A stretch of DNA of 64,000 bases from positions 1,242,001 through 1,306,000 of the forward strand of contig JAJEKV010000064.1 in assembly GCA_021234155.1 (NCBI GenBank). Direction: 5' to 3'. Each line of letters opens with the position of its first letter. Positions within the stretch are counted from its first letter, which is position 1. Positions 46,524 through 57,896 of the stretch are shown here, piece after piece. The notes below the pieces were generated by a model. That model saw only the letters and a program-made list of their open reading frames with translations. It was not told the origin of the DNA and did not search any database. The position numbers were made by a program, and so were the translations under genes. The DNA is from Isoetes taiwanensis (taxonomy: Eukaryota; Streptophyta; Lycopodiopsida; Isoetales; Isoetaceae).

Positions 46524-49500
46524 ATGAAAGACCGACATATGCCTAGACTCCGATGTAAGTGTGCATTATGTCTTGTTGTGAATAAAGAAGGTTGTTACAT
46601 TAGCAGACAAAAGTACAGATCTCACCAAAGCCGTCCATTGTGCAAAAACAAAAGGTTGTGTGACAGACTAGAAAAAGGGGGTAAAATTGTTTGCACATGT
46701 GTTATTTGCGTTGCAAAGTGTGCTAGTGGGGTGCCCTTCAGCCATTCTGGTTATATGCATCATGTTCAGAGTGCCAAGACGAAGGAGCAATCTGTCTCTT
46801 TGATTGAGCTGCAAGAGGAGCATGCGCAGGAGCAGCAGTTACCTTAAAATGTTTGCGAAGACACCAACATTATGGTTGATGGAATAGCAGAGACTATGGA
46901 CCTAGATAATGGGCCAGATCTGCCAGAGCCAATGCAGAATGAGGCATCCATGTGGACTGAAGCAGACAATTTATGCAATGATCAATACGATGAGACGAGG
47001 ATTGCAAGGTTAGATGACCAATTTCTGGCATGTCTGGTTGAACTTCAGAGCTGTTTGGACATGCACAGTGCATCTGAAAAACTTCAAAATGATGTGTTCA
47101 GATTGCTTTTTCAAAGCAAGGATGATAGTGGTTTAGCATCCATAATTGCTGAAAAAATAATTGCTGAGAAAGGAAAATGGACTGGGATGGTGAATGGCTT
47201 TCGTGTTCCAAGCAGCTTGAAATGCATGAAAAAAATGTACCAGGACATGGGGCTCCCTTGCCTACAAAGACATACAATATGCATACACGATGAAGGTCAG
47301 AGAGTTTACATGTTCAAAGTTATTAAAGATGGTGTTACATTGAGTTGCAGTTGCAAGAGAAAAGTAAATGGCATGTTGGTGAGAACATCAAGGTGTCTGG
47401 AACATGAAACTTGTACAGTTTGCCACAAGACAAGGAAGGATGGAGTGACATTCCTGTACAATCCTATCAGCTACATTCTAAAATTCAGATGCACAAGTAA
47501 GAGCATAGCTTACAGTGATAACGAGCATTGGCGTCAACGAGATACTTGGCTTGGGAAAGGAGTTCACGAACGACCTGCAGCAATTCATGAATGTTGGCAT
47601 GCCAGCCGATGGAGGGAAATGCAATATTTCTGGGATCCAAGCACAAAGTGGGAGCTGCCCATTACTTGCAAGCATTGCCAAACAATTCTGCAGACATGGC
47701 CTCTGGGCAATCGAGCAGAATGCATTACTCATGTAGAGTTTGATCTGTCAACCAATAATTACTTAGTAACATGTCCTCAATGCCTTAGGGAAGATTCGTA
47801 TCCACGGCAGGAGTGCTTTGGAGATCCAAGAAATTTAGCTCTTCTACTACATTGGGATGGGTTTTCATCAACTTCGAAGCACGATGAGAAGTAGTGGTGT
47901 TGTTCGCCTTTGTGGCGTTAAATGGAGGAAAAGGTCAAGATGCCAAACCGAAAGAACTAACTTTTCCAGCTTTTGTTTATTCCTAAGGAGAAGATCAATT
48001 CTCGGTACTAACAAATTCGACCCTTTTATTGAGCCTTTGATTCGAGAGTTGAGGAACCTTTATATAACAGGATTGGAGGTGAAATATGCACTTGATGCTA
48101 ATGTTATTCATCCAGGATTGCCTCAAGTTTTCCATCAAAGATGTATTCTATATGCCATTACAGCAGACCATCCTGCACAATGTGAACTTTTGAAATTGTC
48201 TTCTAGTAAGTGTGAACGCCCTCGTTAAACTATAAAATTTATCATTCTGACCCTTGCTTCTTTGCTGTTGACAGGTGGGAAAGCTCCGTGTAGACGGTGT
48301 GATATTGTATTGCCAATTTCTTCTGACAACTCATACTACTATAATAACTTGTTGAAGCGAACACGTGTGCCAGACAAGAAGAAAACAATGGAGCATGTGT
48401 TTAATGGCATTGAACAGTTGAGAGATGGTATTCAATGCACCGCGTGATACAAAAAGTCCGTGGTTCTAGCATGTTCTTGAGTCTCAGATCAGCTATATGG
48501 GTTTGATCTGCTCCATCATTCGGGCGTAGATCTCATGCACACAATGGCTTTAAATCTGTGTTATAAATGCAACAAGAGAATGTTTGAGCAAGTAAAAAAA
48601 GCAGGTAATGAGAGGACTGCTATGGAGAGATTGCGAAATGTAATAGCTACAAGAACTCGCCGCATGAAAGATGGCAGGTGTCCACGAGATCCATTCAAGC
48701 GATTTGGGTTTTTTAAAGCACAAGAACAGCAGGTTTTCAGCCAGTGGTATGCTGATTATGTACTTGCAGGCTTGGTAAGTGAAGATGATTTTAATATATC
48801 GCAAATTACTACAGATTTGACTAGGATCTTTTTTTATTATGCCCGCACAAATGGATGGACACTAGAAACAAGAGACGTGGCAAAGAAGTTGTTGCAGGCT
48901 TGGCGCATACATTGGAATGAGCTTTGTGGTCCAAACACCTCTCCTTTGGAGCATATGGCAGGAGAATGCCATATTTTAGATGATGTAGATATCATTGGCC
49001 CTCCAGATGCCACTTGGTGTTATTTTTTTGAGAGCACCTTTGCCAAGCTATTACAGATGCCAACAAACAAGAAAGATATGGAAGTGACATATGCTCGTGT
49101 GGAGGCACGTCTTTTGTACTCTAAAATCTATCGTGCAAAGTCTTTGGATGGGGATGGCTTGTTACCTCCTAACCGTGGTGAATTATATTTGCGGTCAGCT
49201 TTGGTAGGTGTTGAAGATGGCAAGTCATTTGTGCCTATGTCTACATCTGTCGCAAATGGAGGCATCATCCGTGCAAGTTCCCAAAACATGGCGATTGAGT
49301 TATGGTCAACATACAAGAGGTATAAGTTAGAGGCTTGGGAAAACATTATTTCCAGCAAAGGCATACTTATTGGATCTGGAAAGACAAGGGAATGCACAAT
49401 AGAAGAAGAGAATTACCTTCAAAAGGCATGCAGGCTGAACGGTTCATCTCAGTCCACTATTTCACAGTATAACGGAATATTGCTTGCAGGATCTATATTT

Positions 49501-50157
49501 ACAAAAGGGGATACTATGGTAGTTCAAAATAAGGATAGTTGTGAAGGACAATGGTATGGTAAGCTCAGGTATATTTTCTCCCATAAAGAAGGATCTCGAA
49601 ACAAATGTGTATTTTGCAAAGGAGACTATTATAGATACCACTACTAAATTCTAGTATTGATTTTGATGATGCAACCGGAATGCCCATCTTGGTGAAGGAA
49701 TGGAGCCTTTCAATTATGAGTCTATCTTGCCAATCCGCTACATACTTCGAGAAATATGCATTTTGCCCATGAGGGACAAATGAGAGATACAAGGACTATT
49801 GCACTTGAGACCAAGACTATGACATTGCCAAATAGGCTACTTCAATTGCATAAGCCTGGAAATATTCCTATTTGGCCCTTGGAGGAGGATGTTGTTGCTG
49901 TTCAAGCTATCAAACATAGTTCTGCACCCCATTTGACCTCATCTGATGGTTGTTGGTATGCTCTTGTTAATGCAGTAAATGAAAAAGATAGGAAAGTGAA
50001 GATTACGTGGTTGAATTTAACAAACAAGAGAGGAGCACGGTGCTTGGTGCCATCTTATGAGGAAAAGAGGTGGCAATCTTGGGATTGTCTTCTTAAAGTG
50101 TTGACTGTCAGAAAAAGTGGCATCGGACGACATGCTTTTTACTATCTATTGGATTGA
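46524..50157 (+). pseudogene. CACTA/EnSpm-like transposase of the giant transposon, decayed
   Basis: 46524-46847 carries Cys/His-rich motifs (RCKCALCLVVNKEG, YISRQKYRSHQ, CTCVICVAKC). An in-frame stop at 46845 is followed in the same frame by 46872-47894, with CHKTRKDG, CKHCQTIL and a strand motif LLLHWDGFSST. 47930-48447 has KFDPFIEPLIRELRNLY, VFHQRCILYAITADHPAQC and, after an intron (donor TA|GTAAGT at about 48210, acceptor ACAG|G at about 48275), GGKAPCRRCDIVL. This matches the central part of EnSpm transposases (..PL..EL..L..G....F.LRA.L...I.D.PA...L...G..AC..C). 48535-49647 continues with MHTMALNL, FGFFKAQEQQVFSQWY and TSPLEHMAGECHI. 49756-50157 is the C-terminal part. At least one nonsense codon and several frameshifts are present. 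Confidence 0.75.
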
Positions 50158-50159
50158 GG

Positions 50160-51870
50160 AAATGCTTTGGCTAGTTGCAGATTAAGCATCAGTGCTTTGA
50201 CAGGTATTAGCAGCTGCTCCTTTGTTTGTAATATATGTCATTTCAAGTTATTTTATTTGCTGATTGAATGACATCGTTTTCCAGCAGTCATAGAATATGA
50301 AAAGAAAGCGTGTAATTGGCAAAAAGTTTGTTGTACTCAATGCTCTGGTAATAAATCGATTTCATTCAAAAGAAATTGTGTCTGTGTTATTTCCAGGTTC
50401 TTTTATGTCCCGTGTATACTTATGGAATCACTGTTTGTGTTATCAGTTATAAGCAGCTTGCTCAGTTATTACATGTGCGATATGATCATCCAATATTCAA
50501 CGTTCTTCTGAAATATTCAAAACAGAAAAACATTATTGTGAAGGTTCATGTCAATGGCATTCAATGGTTGCATTTGAATTTTGTATGTAACATGTATTAG
50601 AGTATGCAACTTATCTGGCAAACACTGCTCAAACGCTGCTAATTCGATATGTAAAGTTCTTTTCTAAAGAAAGCTTTGTCAAATACCACCATCTAAATTT
50701 TGAACTATTTGCGAAGGTTCAAATGAATAACACTGTTCATTTGGTATTTGACCCGATCAATATTTGTTAGTTGACTGGCAATGCATCATTCACAAATTTA
50801 ACTTTTTCTCTTCTTCGATCATTGTGCCGAGAGACCAAGCATCAGATTTGGCTACTACAACTTTGATTCTCTAACAAATTACAGATCTCGATACCATTCT
50901 CCATCGACGGTCTCCTGCAATATGGCTTGAAACTTTCTAAAAGAACCACGTATTCGACCTCCAGGCAAAAACCTTGTACCACCAAATTCGACCTCCCTGT
51001 AGAAATCTTGTACCATCGAGTATATGATAACGGTAGGCTAATTTGAGTGCAATCCACAGTTCCCATGTGCATCATGATCATAAGATATGAAACTCATTCA
51101 AAAACATGTGGTTGTTAAAGGGTTGAATCTATGTGAACACAATAGTAGGAATTGACAAAAATGATATGCCTGCGGATCACATGAATCCTTTAAACGAGAC
51201 CAATATGTGATTTTTAACTAAGCATTGTGGAGATCAATGGAGCTAATCCTGCAGAAGCTTCAACTGTCGGGGTTATAAATACCTAGGGTCAATGCTCAAG
51301 CAATATTATGGTCAATGCTTTTAAAACAATGATTTCTACTAGAGTGTTTTGCATGGTTGTAAAGGTTAGAAATTAAATAAGAAAAGTGACATAACAATTT
51401 GCATAAAGTCTCTATCGAAATGAACTCAAACTGAATTTTATTAACTCACAAATTGCCCTCATTTGTTTCTTTCTCAACATCAAAGTGATCTAGAGGAAAC
51501 AACATTTAAAATGCAATACATCAAATAATAATGTGGAAGCATAATGTGTGTACATCCACAACTATAAACTAAGTTTGTCGTCCTCACATGTAAAGTTCTA
51601 AGTTGATCATTTGTCTATCTCCATAATCTCGATATCACAACTATTCTATAGAGATGCACAGATTAAACCCTTTAGAATAAGTTCTATTTTCGACGTCGGG
51701 ATCCTAAAACTTCGAATTCACAAGAAATATTCACAAGTTAATGTACTACTCAAGGTTTCTATAACCTCAACATCGCAATTATGCGCACTTGTAGGACCTG
51801 ACATTACAAATCTTGAGATCATTTCCACCCTAGAAATTGGGACTGTAATTAATATCTCAAATTATGTTTG
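50160..51870. other. 3' flank of the transposase gene inside the giant transposon
   Basis: AT-rich, no recognisable gene. Probably 3' UTR and spacer. Confidence 0.5.
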
Positions 51871-52640
51871 TTAAGTTTAGTGAAAACCACTATAAAATAC
51901 CATCAACTATAAAGAAAAAACCATGAAAGATTTGACTATATAGACTACGTTAGCTTCCATCTTGCGAAGATTGACCAGCAAAACCATGTTAAAAACCACA
52001 AGTAATTTAAAGTCATAATAACTTAGGAAAGTAGATATAAAACCACACAATGATTTAAATGTTCCATGACAAAAACCACTAGCATTCTTTTGTGAATAAG
52101 AAATTGCAAAAGTCAATCATTAAAAAACTAGTAACAATTTGACAAGTCATGTTAGCTTAGAAATTACTATGGAAAACCTCACATGAAAAATGCTATGTCT
52201 AGAACCATTAAAGTATTTATAGTAAAAAAACACTAACATTTTGGCATGTCGTGTTTTCTTGCAAAACTAGGATGAAAAACCACAAACAAAAACATGTTAT
52301 TAAACTATATAAAAAACCTTGAAGTATTACCAGTTAAATCCGCTCTCAAAACCATTTACACATCTTAAAAAACTAGTAAACATCCCTTTCTTACTCTCAA
52401 TGTTGCAAACTGCATGATTAACCATCATGACATGTCAAATCAGTACCAAAAACCTTGATAAAAACCTTTATCACTTTCAAATAACCATATTAGAGTATAA
52501 ACTAGCATATAAAACCACATTCACATTTTAAAAACCACTTCAATATGTGGATTTTATTGAGAAAAAGTATTTCTGCTCAGAAAACCACTATCATAGTGGT
52601 TTTGTAGTGGTTATTTATAATGGTTAAATTTTTGGGCGCC
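51871..52640 (-). repeat. Right subterminal repeat region
   Basis: Many AAAACCAC/AAAACCAT/AAAACCTT motifs, mostly the reverse complement of those at 34620-36010, consistent with mirrored transposase-binding arrays. Confidence 0.6.
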
Positions 52641-53085
52641 TTGTGAATAATTATCACCTCTGATACTCTCCAATCTTTGCATTTTGATGCCATGTAATGT
52701 CAATTTTTTTTTTTTGCTGAGATACATTACATGGCAGTTTCGATGTTGGATTGGTTTCAATAGAGTATGGAGAAAGTTAGAGAGAAAATAACAAACAAAG
52801 AAGACTGGTTGTCTGTTCAAAAAGAAGTAATGGAATTGCAAGGATAAAACTAAGAAGTAATGGAATTGCATGAATAGTATTAAGATTGTTTTAATACAGA
52901 GACGGAATTGCAAGAATGTATTAAGATTGCTTTGATACAAAAGGATCTCAAAACTCTGATTAACAAAGCTTGATCAATAATGTAAATGACGAAATGTGAA
53001 TGCACGCAAGACTACTCACAACAATATAGAACAACAATGATCATATAAAAGACAATGTTAACCCACTATTAGTGAAAATTGAGCA

Positions 53086-53640
53086 ACTTTGAGAGGTCAT
53101 TTCTCCCGCATCCAAGCTTAGATTTAATTGATTTAAACTGCAAGAGAAAGGCCATAGTGTCTACTTTTAGATGCAGGTAAAATCATCAAAAATTATTCAT
53201 TAAAACTCAAGATATCAAATTCTGAGTTTTGGTATATTTCTGTGACAAAAAATCAGAACCTGTAACAAAAAATCAGAACTTTGAGAGACTGTTTCTCACT
53301 CTTCATAGCTCAGATTTGAGTGATTTAAATTGCAAGAGAAAGTGCTAAGTGTCTAGTTTTAAATGCATGTGAGATCACTCAAAACCGATCAGCACCACTC
53401 AAGATATTAAAGTCTGAATTTTGTATATTCTTGTGACATCAATTTCTGCACCCACTGTAACAGAAAATCAGCCAAGTTTGAGAGGCTATTTCTCACTCCT
53501 CAGAGATCGGATTTGTGTGATTTTGATTGCAAAAGAAAGAGACTGAAGTATACTTCTAGATCAAAATGAAATCGCTCCAAATAGATTGGTAGAACTCAAG
53601 ATATCAATGTCTGAGTGCTCGTCAATTTTCCCATTTGGGG
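53086..53640 (+). repeat. Three degenerate tandem copies of about 195 bp
   Basis: Copies start at about 53086, 53278 and 53475 (ctttgagag or gtttgagag, then tttctc), each with ttgcaagagaaag-like and ctcaagatat blocks. No coding. Confidence 0.8.
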
Positions 53641-54178
53641 AAAAAAAATAACGTAGATCTAGGATACAACATTAGAGATGCATAATACATTGAAAGAATG
53701 GAACAAAAATACTCTTAAGAAAAACAAAGAGTAATCAGATTGTCTCTTCTCACTTGATTTGAATCCTAAAAAGCTTCTTCCTGGTTAAATGGATGCTTTC
53801 AAGAGAGCTGCCCACAATTCAATCTCCAATGCAAAGTAGATTGAATTATCAATCTAAATCAAATTGCAATAAAACATTGTTAATTCACCTATGATTTCTA
53901 TGCCGATTTGAACTCTAATTTGTGTTCTTATACTGCATTGAAAAAGAGAAACTCCATCAATCTTGTCCCGCCAATGGAGTTCCCGCCCTTGAAGATCCTC
54001 GTCAGCGATCCTTACCATTTCGGAGATCTCCCACCGCGGGATCATCCATCTCATCGATCCTTACCTCCACGGAATGATCCATCCTATTTCTGGAGTAACA
54101 ACCCCCCGAGGTCGTTGAATGAAAAAGCACTCGAGGGTAAAGCACCTAAAGCACTTAAAGCACTTGTCCGGATAGTGC

Positions 54179-54208
54179 TTTTTGGGTAGCATTACCATAT
54201 TTACACCC
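54179..54208 (-). repeat. Right 30-bp TIR of the giant transposon
   Basis: Complement of 34461-34490; CATA follows directly. AAAGCACTT-type repeats lie just inside at 54140-54166. Confidence 0.9.
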
Positions 54209-54525
54209 CATAGCCGTTGCCGAGCGAGAACAAATAGGAGCAGAAGAAAGCTTGTGATCATAGCGGCCATTTTTTTGCTCTGCTTTGAATCCAGAAGCTC
54301 CATTTTTTAGCACAGGGTTTCCTAGCACAGAGTTTCTTTGTTCTACATCAAGTCTTCTTTGCTTGTGATCTGGCCGGCTATGCCTTCTATGTAACCTATG
54401 CCTTCTGTATTTTGTGCATTGCTCGCCATAGTAGGGAGATCCGATGCTCGCCATAGCCGGGAGATCCGAGATTAGAACTGCTCGTAATTGGTCGTAATTC
54501 TCACTAACATAGTTCATTACGTAAG
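54209..54525 (-). mobile_element. Possible right half of the split outer element
   Basis: Carries the inverted counterpart (GTAATTCTCACTAACAT, then GTTCATTACG) of the block at 34207-34233. Confidence 0.4.
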
Positions 54526-54689
54526 GGAAAGTTCTTTGTCTCAGAATATTCCCTTAGGAATATTATCTCGATGGGCCGCCAAACTCGGCGGCGCTGCGGC
54601 TTCGTCGCTTGGGTGCCTCGTCTGGCGGCTCCGCCTCGAAAAATTCCCTCGTGGAATTTCCTCAACTAGAACTTTCCCTATTACATAAG
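54516..54689. mobile_element. Foldback MITE, about 174 bp
   Basis: TTACGTAAGGGAAAGTTCT at the left and AGAACTTTCCCTATTACATAA (19 of 21 bases matter) at the right are inverted copies. Inner arms (GAATATTCCC/GGGAATTT-type, CTCGATGGGCCGCC against GGCGGCTCCGCCTCGA) also pair, leaving a small GC-rich loop. Noncoding. It lies 450 bp upstream of the SUVH start. Confidence 0.75.
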
Positions 54690-55136
54690 ATTTTGCCCTC
54701 AGATGCCCATGGGAAAACTATCTCTAGACTAACTAGCTCAACGTAGCTAGTGGCTAGTTAGTATTTAAGTATGGAGGAATCCAAAATCTAGCGTATTTTG
54801 TCGAAATACACACAAACCAAATCTTGGGTAATGTTTTCTCTACCTATAAGTCGCCAATCATAAATGGGACATTACTATTGCCGAATTAATATTTGAATAA
54901 ATATAAATATACATGTGCAAAAAGACACGAAGCTTATGGCGCCTTCTCAATCTCTGCAAGCTCTGGTTTTGGACCATCGCTTAAAATTTTCCCTACTTTC
55001 AATCTAATTTGCACTCCTGATCTATTCGTCGATGATCTTGGACGTGTTTCCTCGATTTTGTTTTGGAATTTGCAGCCTCCTCCGGTAATTCTTGGTTAAA
55101 TGTCTCTAGCATCATTTTGATAAATCCGGTTCAGAA
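54690..55136 (+). promoter_or_regulatory. Probable promoter and 5' UTR of SUVH
   Basis: AT-rich stretch with TATA-like taaatataaatata at 54898-54911, 226 bp before the ATG. No other gene fits between it and the foldback MITE. Transcription start is not defined by sequence alone. Confidence 0.35.
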
Positions 55137-57896
55137 ATGGAAGACAAATCCGCAGGCGGAAAAGTGGAAGCATTGGTAGCCATGCCAAGGTGTTTTTGGT
55201 CCGCTGATAATGGCTATGGTGATGATCTTGAGCGAGGAAATGCAAACGAGACTGGAAAACATGATATGGTGTCTCAGAATGTGTGTTTAGCTATGGCGAT
55301 GAGAGGCAGACCTGTGGCGGTGAGAACATGGCCGCCCGGCTGCGGCCCCAACAAAATGCCGGTTCTGGTGGCTCAAGAACCAAGTAATGTGGTAGTTCTT
55401 GATGATTCTGGCGATGATTCCTGCTGCAAAGATTCAGATATTGATTCATCAGTCAGTTTCAAGCAAGAAAAATCGCAAGATCAAGATCATCCAGCAGATT
55501 TTAGGAAAATTATCTTAGTGGATGATGATGATACTGAGGATAAAGGTCTTGAAGCTGAAAATTTTGGGGATGAATCTTTAGATGCTGTTAACTCTCCTCC
55601 AACGCCGCAAACCCTGCGTGATTATAAGAGCTGGGAACAGCTCGAAGCTTCATATGCAGCTTCTATGCCTGAAGATCCGTCTAGGACAGAGGAAAATAAT
55701 TTGACGAGGGGTAAGGATTTGAACTCTCAATATGATAATGCAGATACTATAGCAGTTGATTTGATGAATGATTGCATTGGTTTAGAAAATGGTGAAATTT
55801 GTCCTGAGGTTTGTACAGATTTTGGCAAAGAAAGGGCAATAGATATTGCGGGAAATGGGGCTGCAGACATGGCCAAGGATGAGCAGTTGGAAGAAATCAA
55901 TGCCTTGAAGCGCAAGATGTCTCTTCCATTGTTCCTCGCACAATTTGGACCGCGCGACAAGCAAGCAAGAACGAAGCTAGATTCCAGAAAACAGAGACTT
56001 AATAGCCAACTACCAGAGAAGAGGGATTCTTCAAACCGGCCATGGCATGGTAAGGAAGCTTCTCTTCGTTGCTCTAATCGTCCTCCCGATTCATTGCAGC
56101 AGGAGCCACCCATTCCGTCTCTCAAAAGATTGTCTAAACCCTTGGTCCTAAGCCGTGATGGGTCTTTTAATTCTCCTGTAAAGCATCTGCCAGCACAAAA
56201 AATATCTTCAGTTCGGCCTCTTGTTTCAGATATTCGTAAATCGAAAGCTTCTGCAGTAGTGGAGCGATCGCCTCCATCCTGCGGTGATAACGAATCTGAA
56301 GAAGATGAGGTTGACCATGATACCAGTTCTGATGATTCAAGGGCTTTGGTGATTAAAACGTTAAAGACATTTGAGAAGTTGCGCAGGAAATATCAGCAGC
56401 AAGAAGAAGCTAAGCACGATAAGATCAGGAGGGCAGATCTTCGTGCCGGATCTGAGATGAAGAAAAGAAGCATGTGGGTCAACAGGAAGGCCAGAATAGG
56501 TCCAGTTCCTGGTGTGGAGGTTGGAGATCAATTTTATTACAGATCAGAGATTCATATCATTGGTCTTCACCAGCAAATACAGAGTGGCATATCTTGCCTT
56601 AATGCAGAGCATAGCGAATATGGTGATAAAGTTGCAATCAGCGTGGTTGCTTCAGGGGGATATGAAGATGACAAGGATACTGGAGATGTTTTGACTTACA
56701 CAGGCCAAGGAGGCAATGATTACCGCTCAGGACGCCAAAATGCTAATCAGGAGCTGCTCAGAGGGAATTTGGGTATGGTGAACAGTTATAATCACCAACT
56801 GCCCATTAGAGTTATAAGAGGATGCCCTGATAAGAACAGTCCATCAGCAAAAATTTACAGTTATGACGGCCTTTACAGGATCAGAAAGTTTTGGATAGAA
56901 AATGGGGCAGCAGGTTTTAAGGTTTACCAATTTGAGCTTGTGAGGCTACCAGGACAGCAGGAGTTGGGTTCTAGGCTTACTATGTTTGCTGCGAAGTTGA
57001 AGAGGCAGCCTTCAATTCGACTAGACTTGGTAAAGAAAGATCTGTCTGAAGGAAAAGAGCTTCTACCAATCCCTGTGGTGAATCCATATGGTAAGGATCT
57101 GCCCCATACTTTCAAATATGTTTGCAAGATGGTATTATCACGAAACATTTTGCTGGGTAAGAAGCCTCCAAAACTTAAGGGCTGCAAATGCAAAGGCCGC
57201 TGTTGGGACACTTCAGCATGTGAATGCATTAAGAAAAATGGTGGGATGCCATATAATCATGATGGAGCACTGGTTGAGACAAAAAACATAGTATACGAAT
57301 GTGGGCCAGACTGTGGTTGTCCGGAGACTTGCTACAACAGAGTCAGCCAAAAGAGTGGAAAGTTTAATTTGGAAGTCTTCAAGACCAAACAAAAGGGATG
57401 GGGAGTCAGATCATGGGACACCATACCTGCGGGGAGTTTTATATGTGAATATTTGGGGGAATTGCTGGACTCTGGTGAGGCAGAAAAAAGGGTTGGAAGA
57501 GACGTGTATTTGTTTGATATTGACTGCATTAAGGGCAACCAGGATAGAGGAGTAGATATTTCCTGTTTCTTTGAAGATCAAAATCCCAGCATTCCTAACA
57601 GCCATGAGCAGTTTCATGATGCCTATATGTCTGTTGATGCAGCTGCATCTGGAAACGTTGCCAGATTCATAAATCATAGCTGCAACCCCAATGTTTTTGT
57701 GCAGTGTGTATTTTGGGACCACGAAGATCTTCGACGCCCTCATCTTATGATGTTTGCAATGGACAATATTAAGCCTCTCACAGAGTTCAGTTATGACTAT
57801 AATTACACCATTGGTAGTGTGCGGTACCCTGATGGTAGAGAAAAGATTAAACTGTGCCATTGTGGAGCTCAAAACTGCAGGGGCAGGCTGTACTGA
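55137..57896 (+). CDS. SUVH: SUVH-type histone H3K9 methyltransferase, intronless, 919 aa
   Basis: SUVH proteins bind methylated DNA through an SRA domain and methylate histone H3 Lys9 in the nucleus, feeding CMT-dependent non-CG methylation and transposon silencing. Residues 1-450 are a low-complexity acidic N-terminus with a basic nuclear patch. Residues about 452-605 form the SRA/YDG domain (GPVPGVEVGDQFYYRSE, ISVVASGGYEDD, VLTYTGQGGNDYRSGRQ, YDGLYRI). Pre-SET at about 640-735 has the nine-cysteine pattern (KGCKCKGRCWDTSACEC, CGPDCGCPETCYNR). SET begins near 740 (KGWGVRSW, GSFICEYLGELL) with RFINHSCNPN at about 845 and FSYDYNYT at about 886. Post-SET is CHCGAQNCRGRLY at the very C-terminus. 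Everything needed for catalysis is present. The start is the first ATG of the frame (GAAATGG). The closest plant group by domain pattern is SUVH4/5/6; I cannot assign a number. Confidence 0.95.
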   Translation: MEDKSAGGKVEALVAMPRCFWSADNGYGDDLERGNANETGKHDMVSQNVCLAMAMRGRPVAVRTWPPGCGPNKMPVLVAQEPSNVVVLDDSGDDSCCKDSDIDSSVSFKQEKSQDQDHPADFRKIILVDDDDTEDKGLEAENFGDESLDAVNSPPTPQTLRDYKSWEQLEASYAASMPEDPSRTEENNLTRGKDLNSQYDNADTIAVDLMNDCIGLENGEICPEVCTDFGKERAIDIAGNGAADMAKDEQLEEINALKRKMSLPLFLAQFGPRDKQARTKLDSRKQRLNSQLPEKRDSSNRPWHGKEASLRCSNRPPDSLQQEPPIPSLKRLSKPLVLSRDGSFNSPVKHLPAQKISSVRPLVSDIRKSKASAVVERSPPSCGDNESEEDEVDHDTSSDDSRALVIKTLKTFEKLRRKYQQQEEAKHDKIRRADLRAGSEMKKRSMWVNRKARIGPVPGVEVGDQFYYRSEIHIIGLHQQIQSGISCLNAEHSEYGDKVAISVVASGGYEDDKDTGDVLTYTGQGGNDYRSGRQNANQELLRGNLGMVNSYNHQLPIRVIRGCPDKNSPSAKIYSYDGLYRIRKFWIENGAAGFKVYQFELVRLPGQQELGSRLTMFAAKLKRQPSIRLDLVKKDLSEGKELLPIPVVNPYGKDLPHTFKYVCKMVLSRNILLGKKPPKLKGCKCKGRCWDTSACECIKKNGGMPYNHDGALVETKNIVYECGPDCGCPETCYNRVSQKSGKFNLEVFKTKQKGWGVRSWDTIPAGSFICEYLGELLDSGEAEKRVGRDVYLFDIDCIKGNQDRGVDISCFFEDQNPSIPNSHEQFHDAYMSVDAAASGNVARFINHSCNPNVFVQCVFWDHEDLRRPHLMMFAMDNIKPLTEFSYDYNYTIGSVRYPDGREKIKLCHCGAQNCRGRLY

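Larger units (their letters stand above)
34461..54208. mobile_element. Giant CACTA/CMC-like TIR transposon, 19.75 kb
   Basis: A perfect 30-bp TIR begins GGGTGTAAATATGGTAATGC at 34461, with its complement ending at 54208. The flanks carry CATA at 34457-34460 and 54209-54212 as a 4-bp target duplication. Inside the TIR on both ends are AAAGCACTT arrays, then longer subterminal repeats. A divergent gene pair (36197-41228 on -, 46018-50157 on +) flanks a tandem repeat block (42591-45218). The + gene resembles CACTA/EnSpm transposase. Classical CACTA ends (CACTA...TAGTG) are absent; 4-bp duplication is known for the related Chapaev group within CMC, so placement within CMC is open. Confidence 0.85.

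Noticed and set aside
54179-54212. Classical CACTA terminus
   Set aside because: The end is ACACCC before CATA; no CACTA/TAGTG ends with a 3-bp duplication fit here.
55727-56125. 132-aa antisense ORF inside SUVH
   Set aside because: Shadow of the low-complexity SUVH N-terminus.
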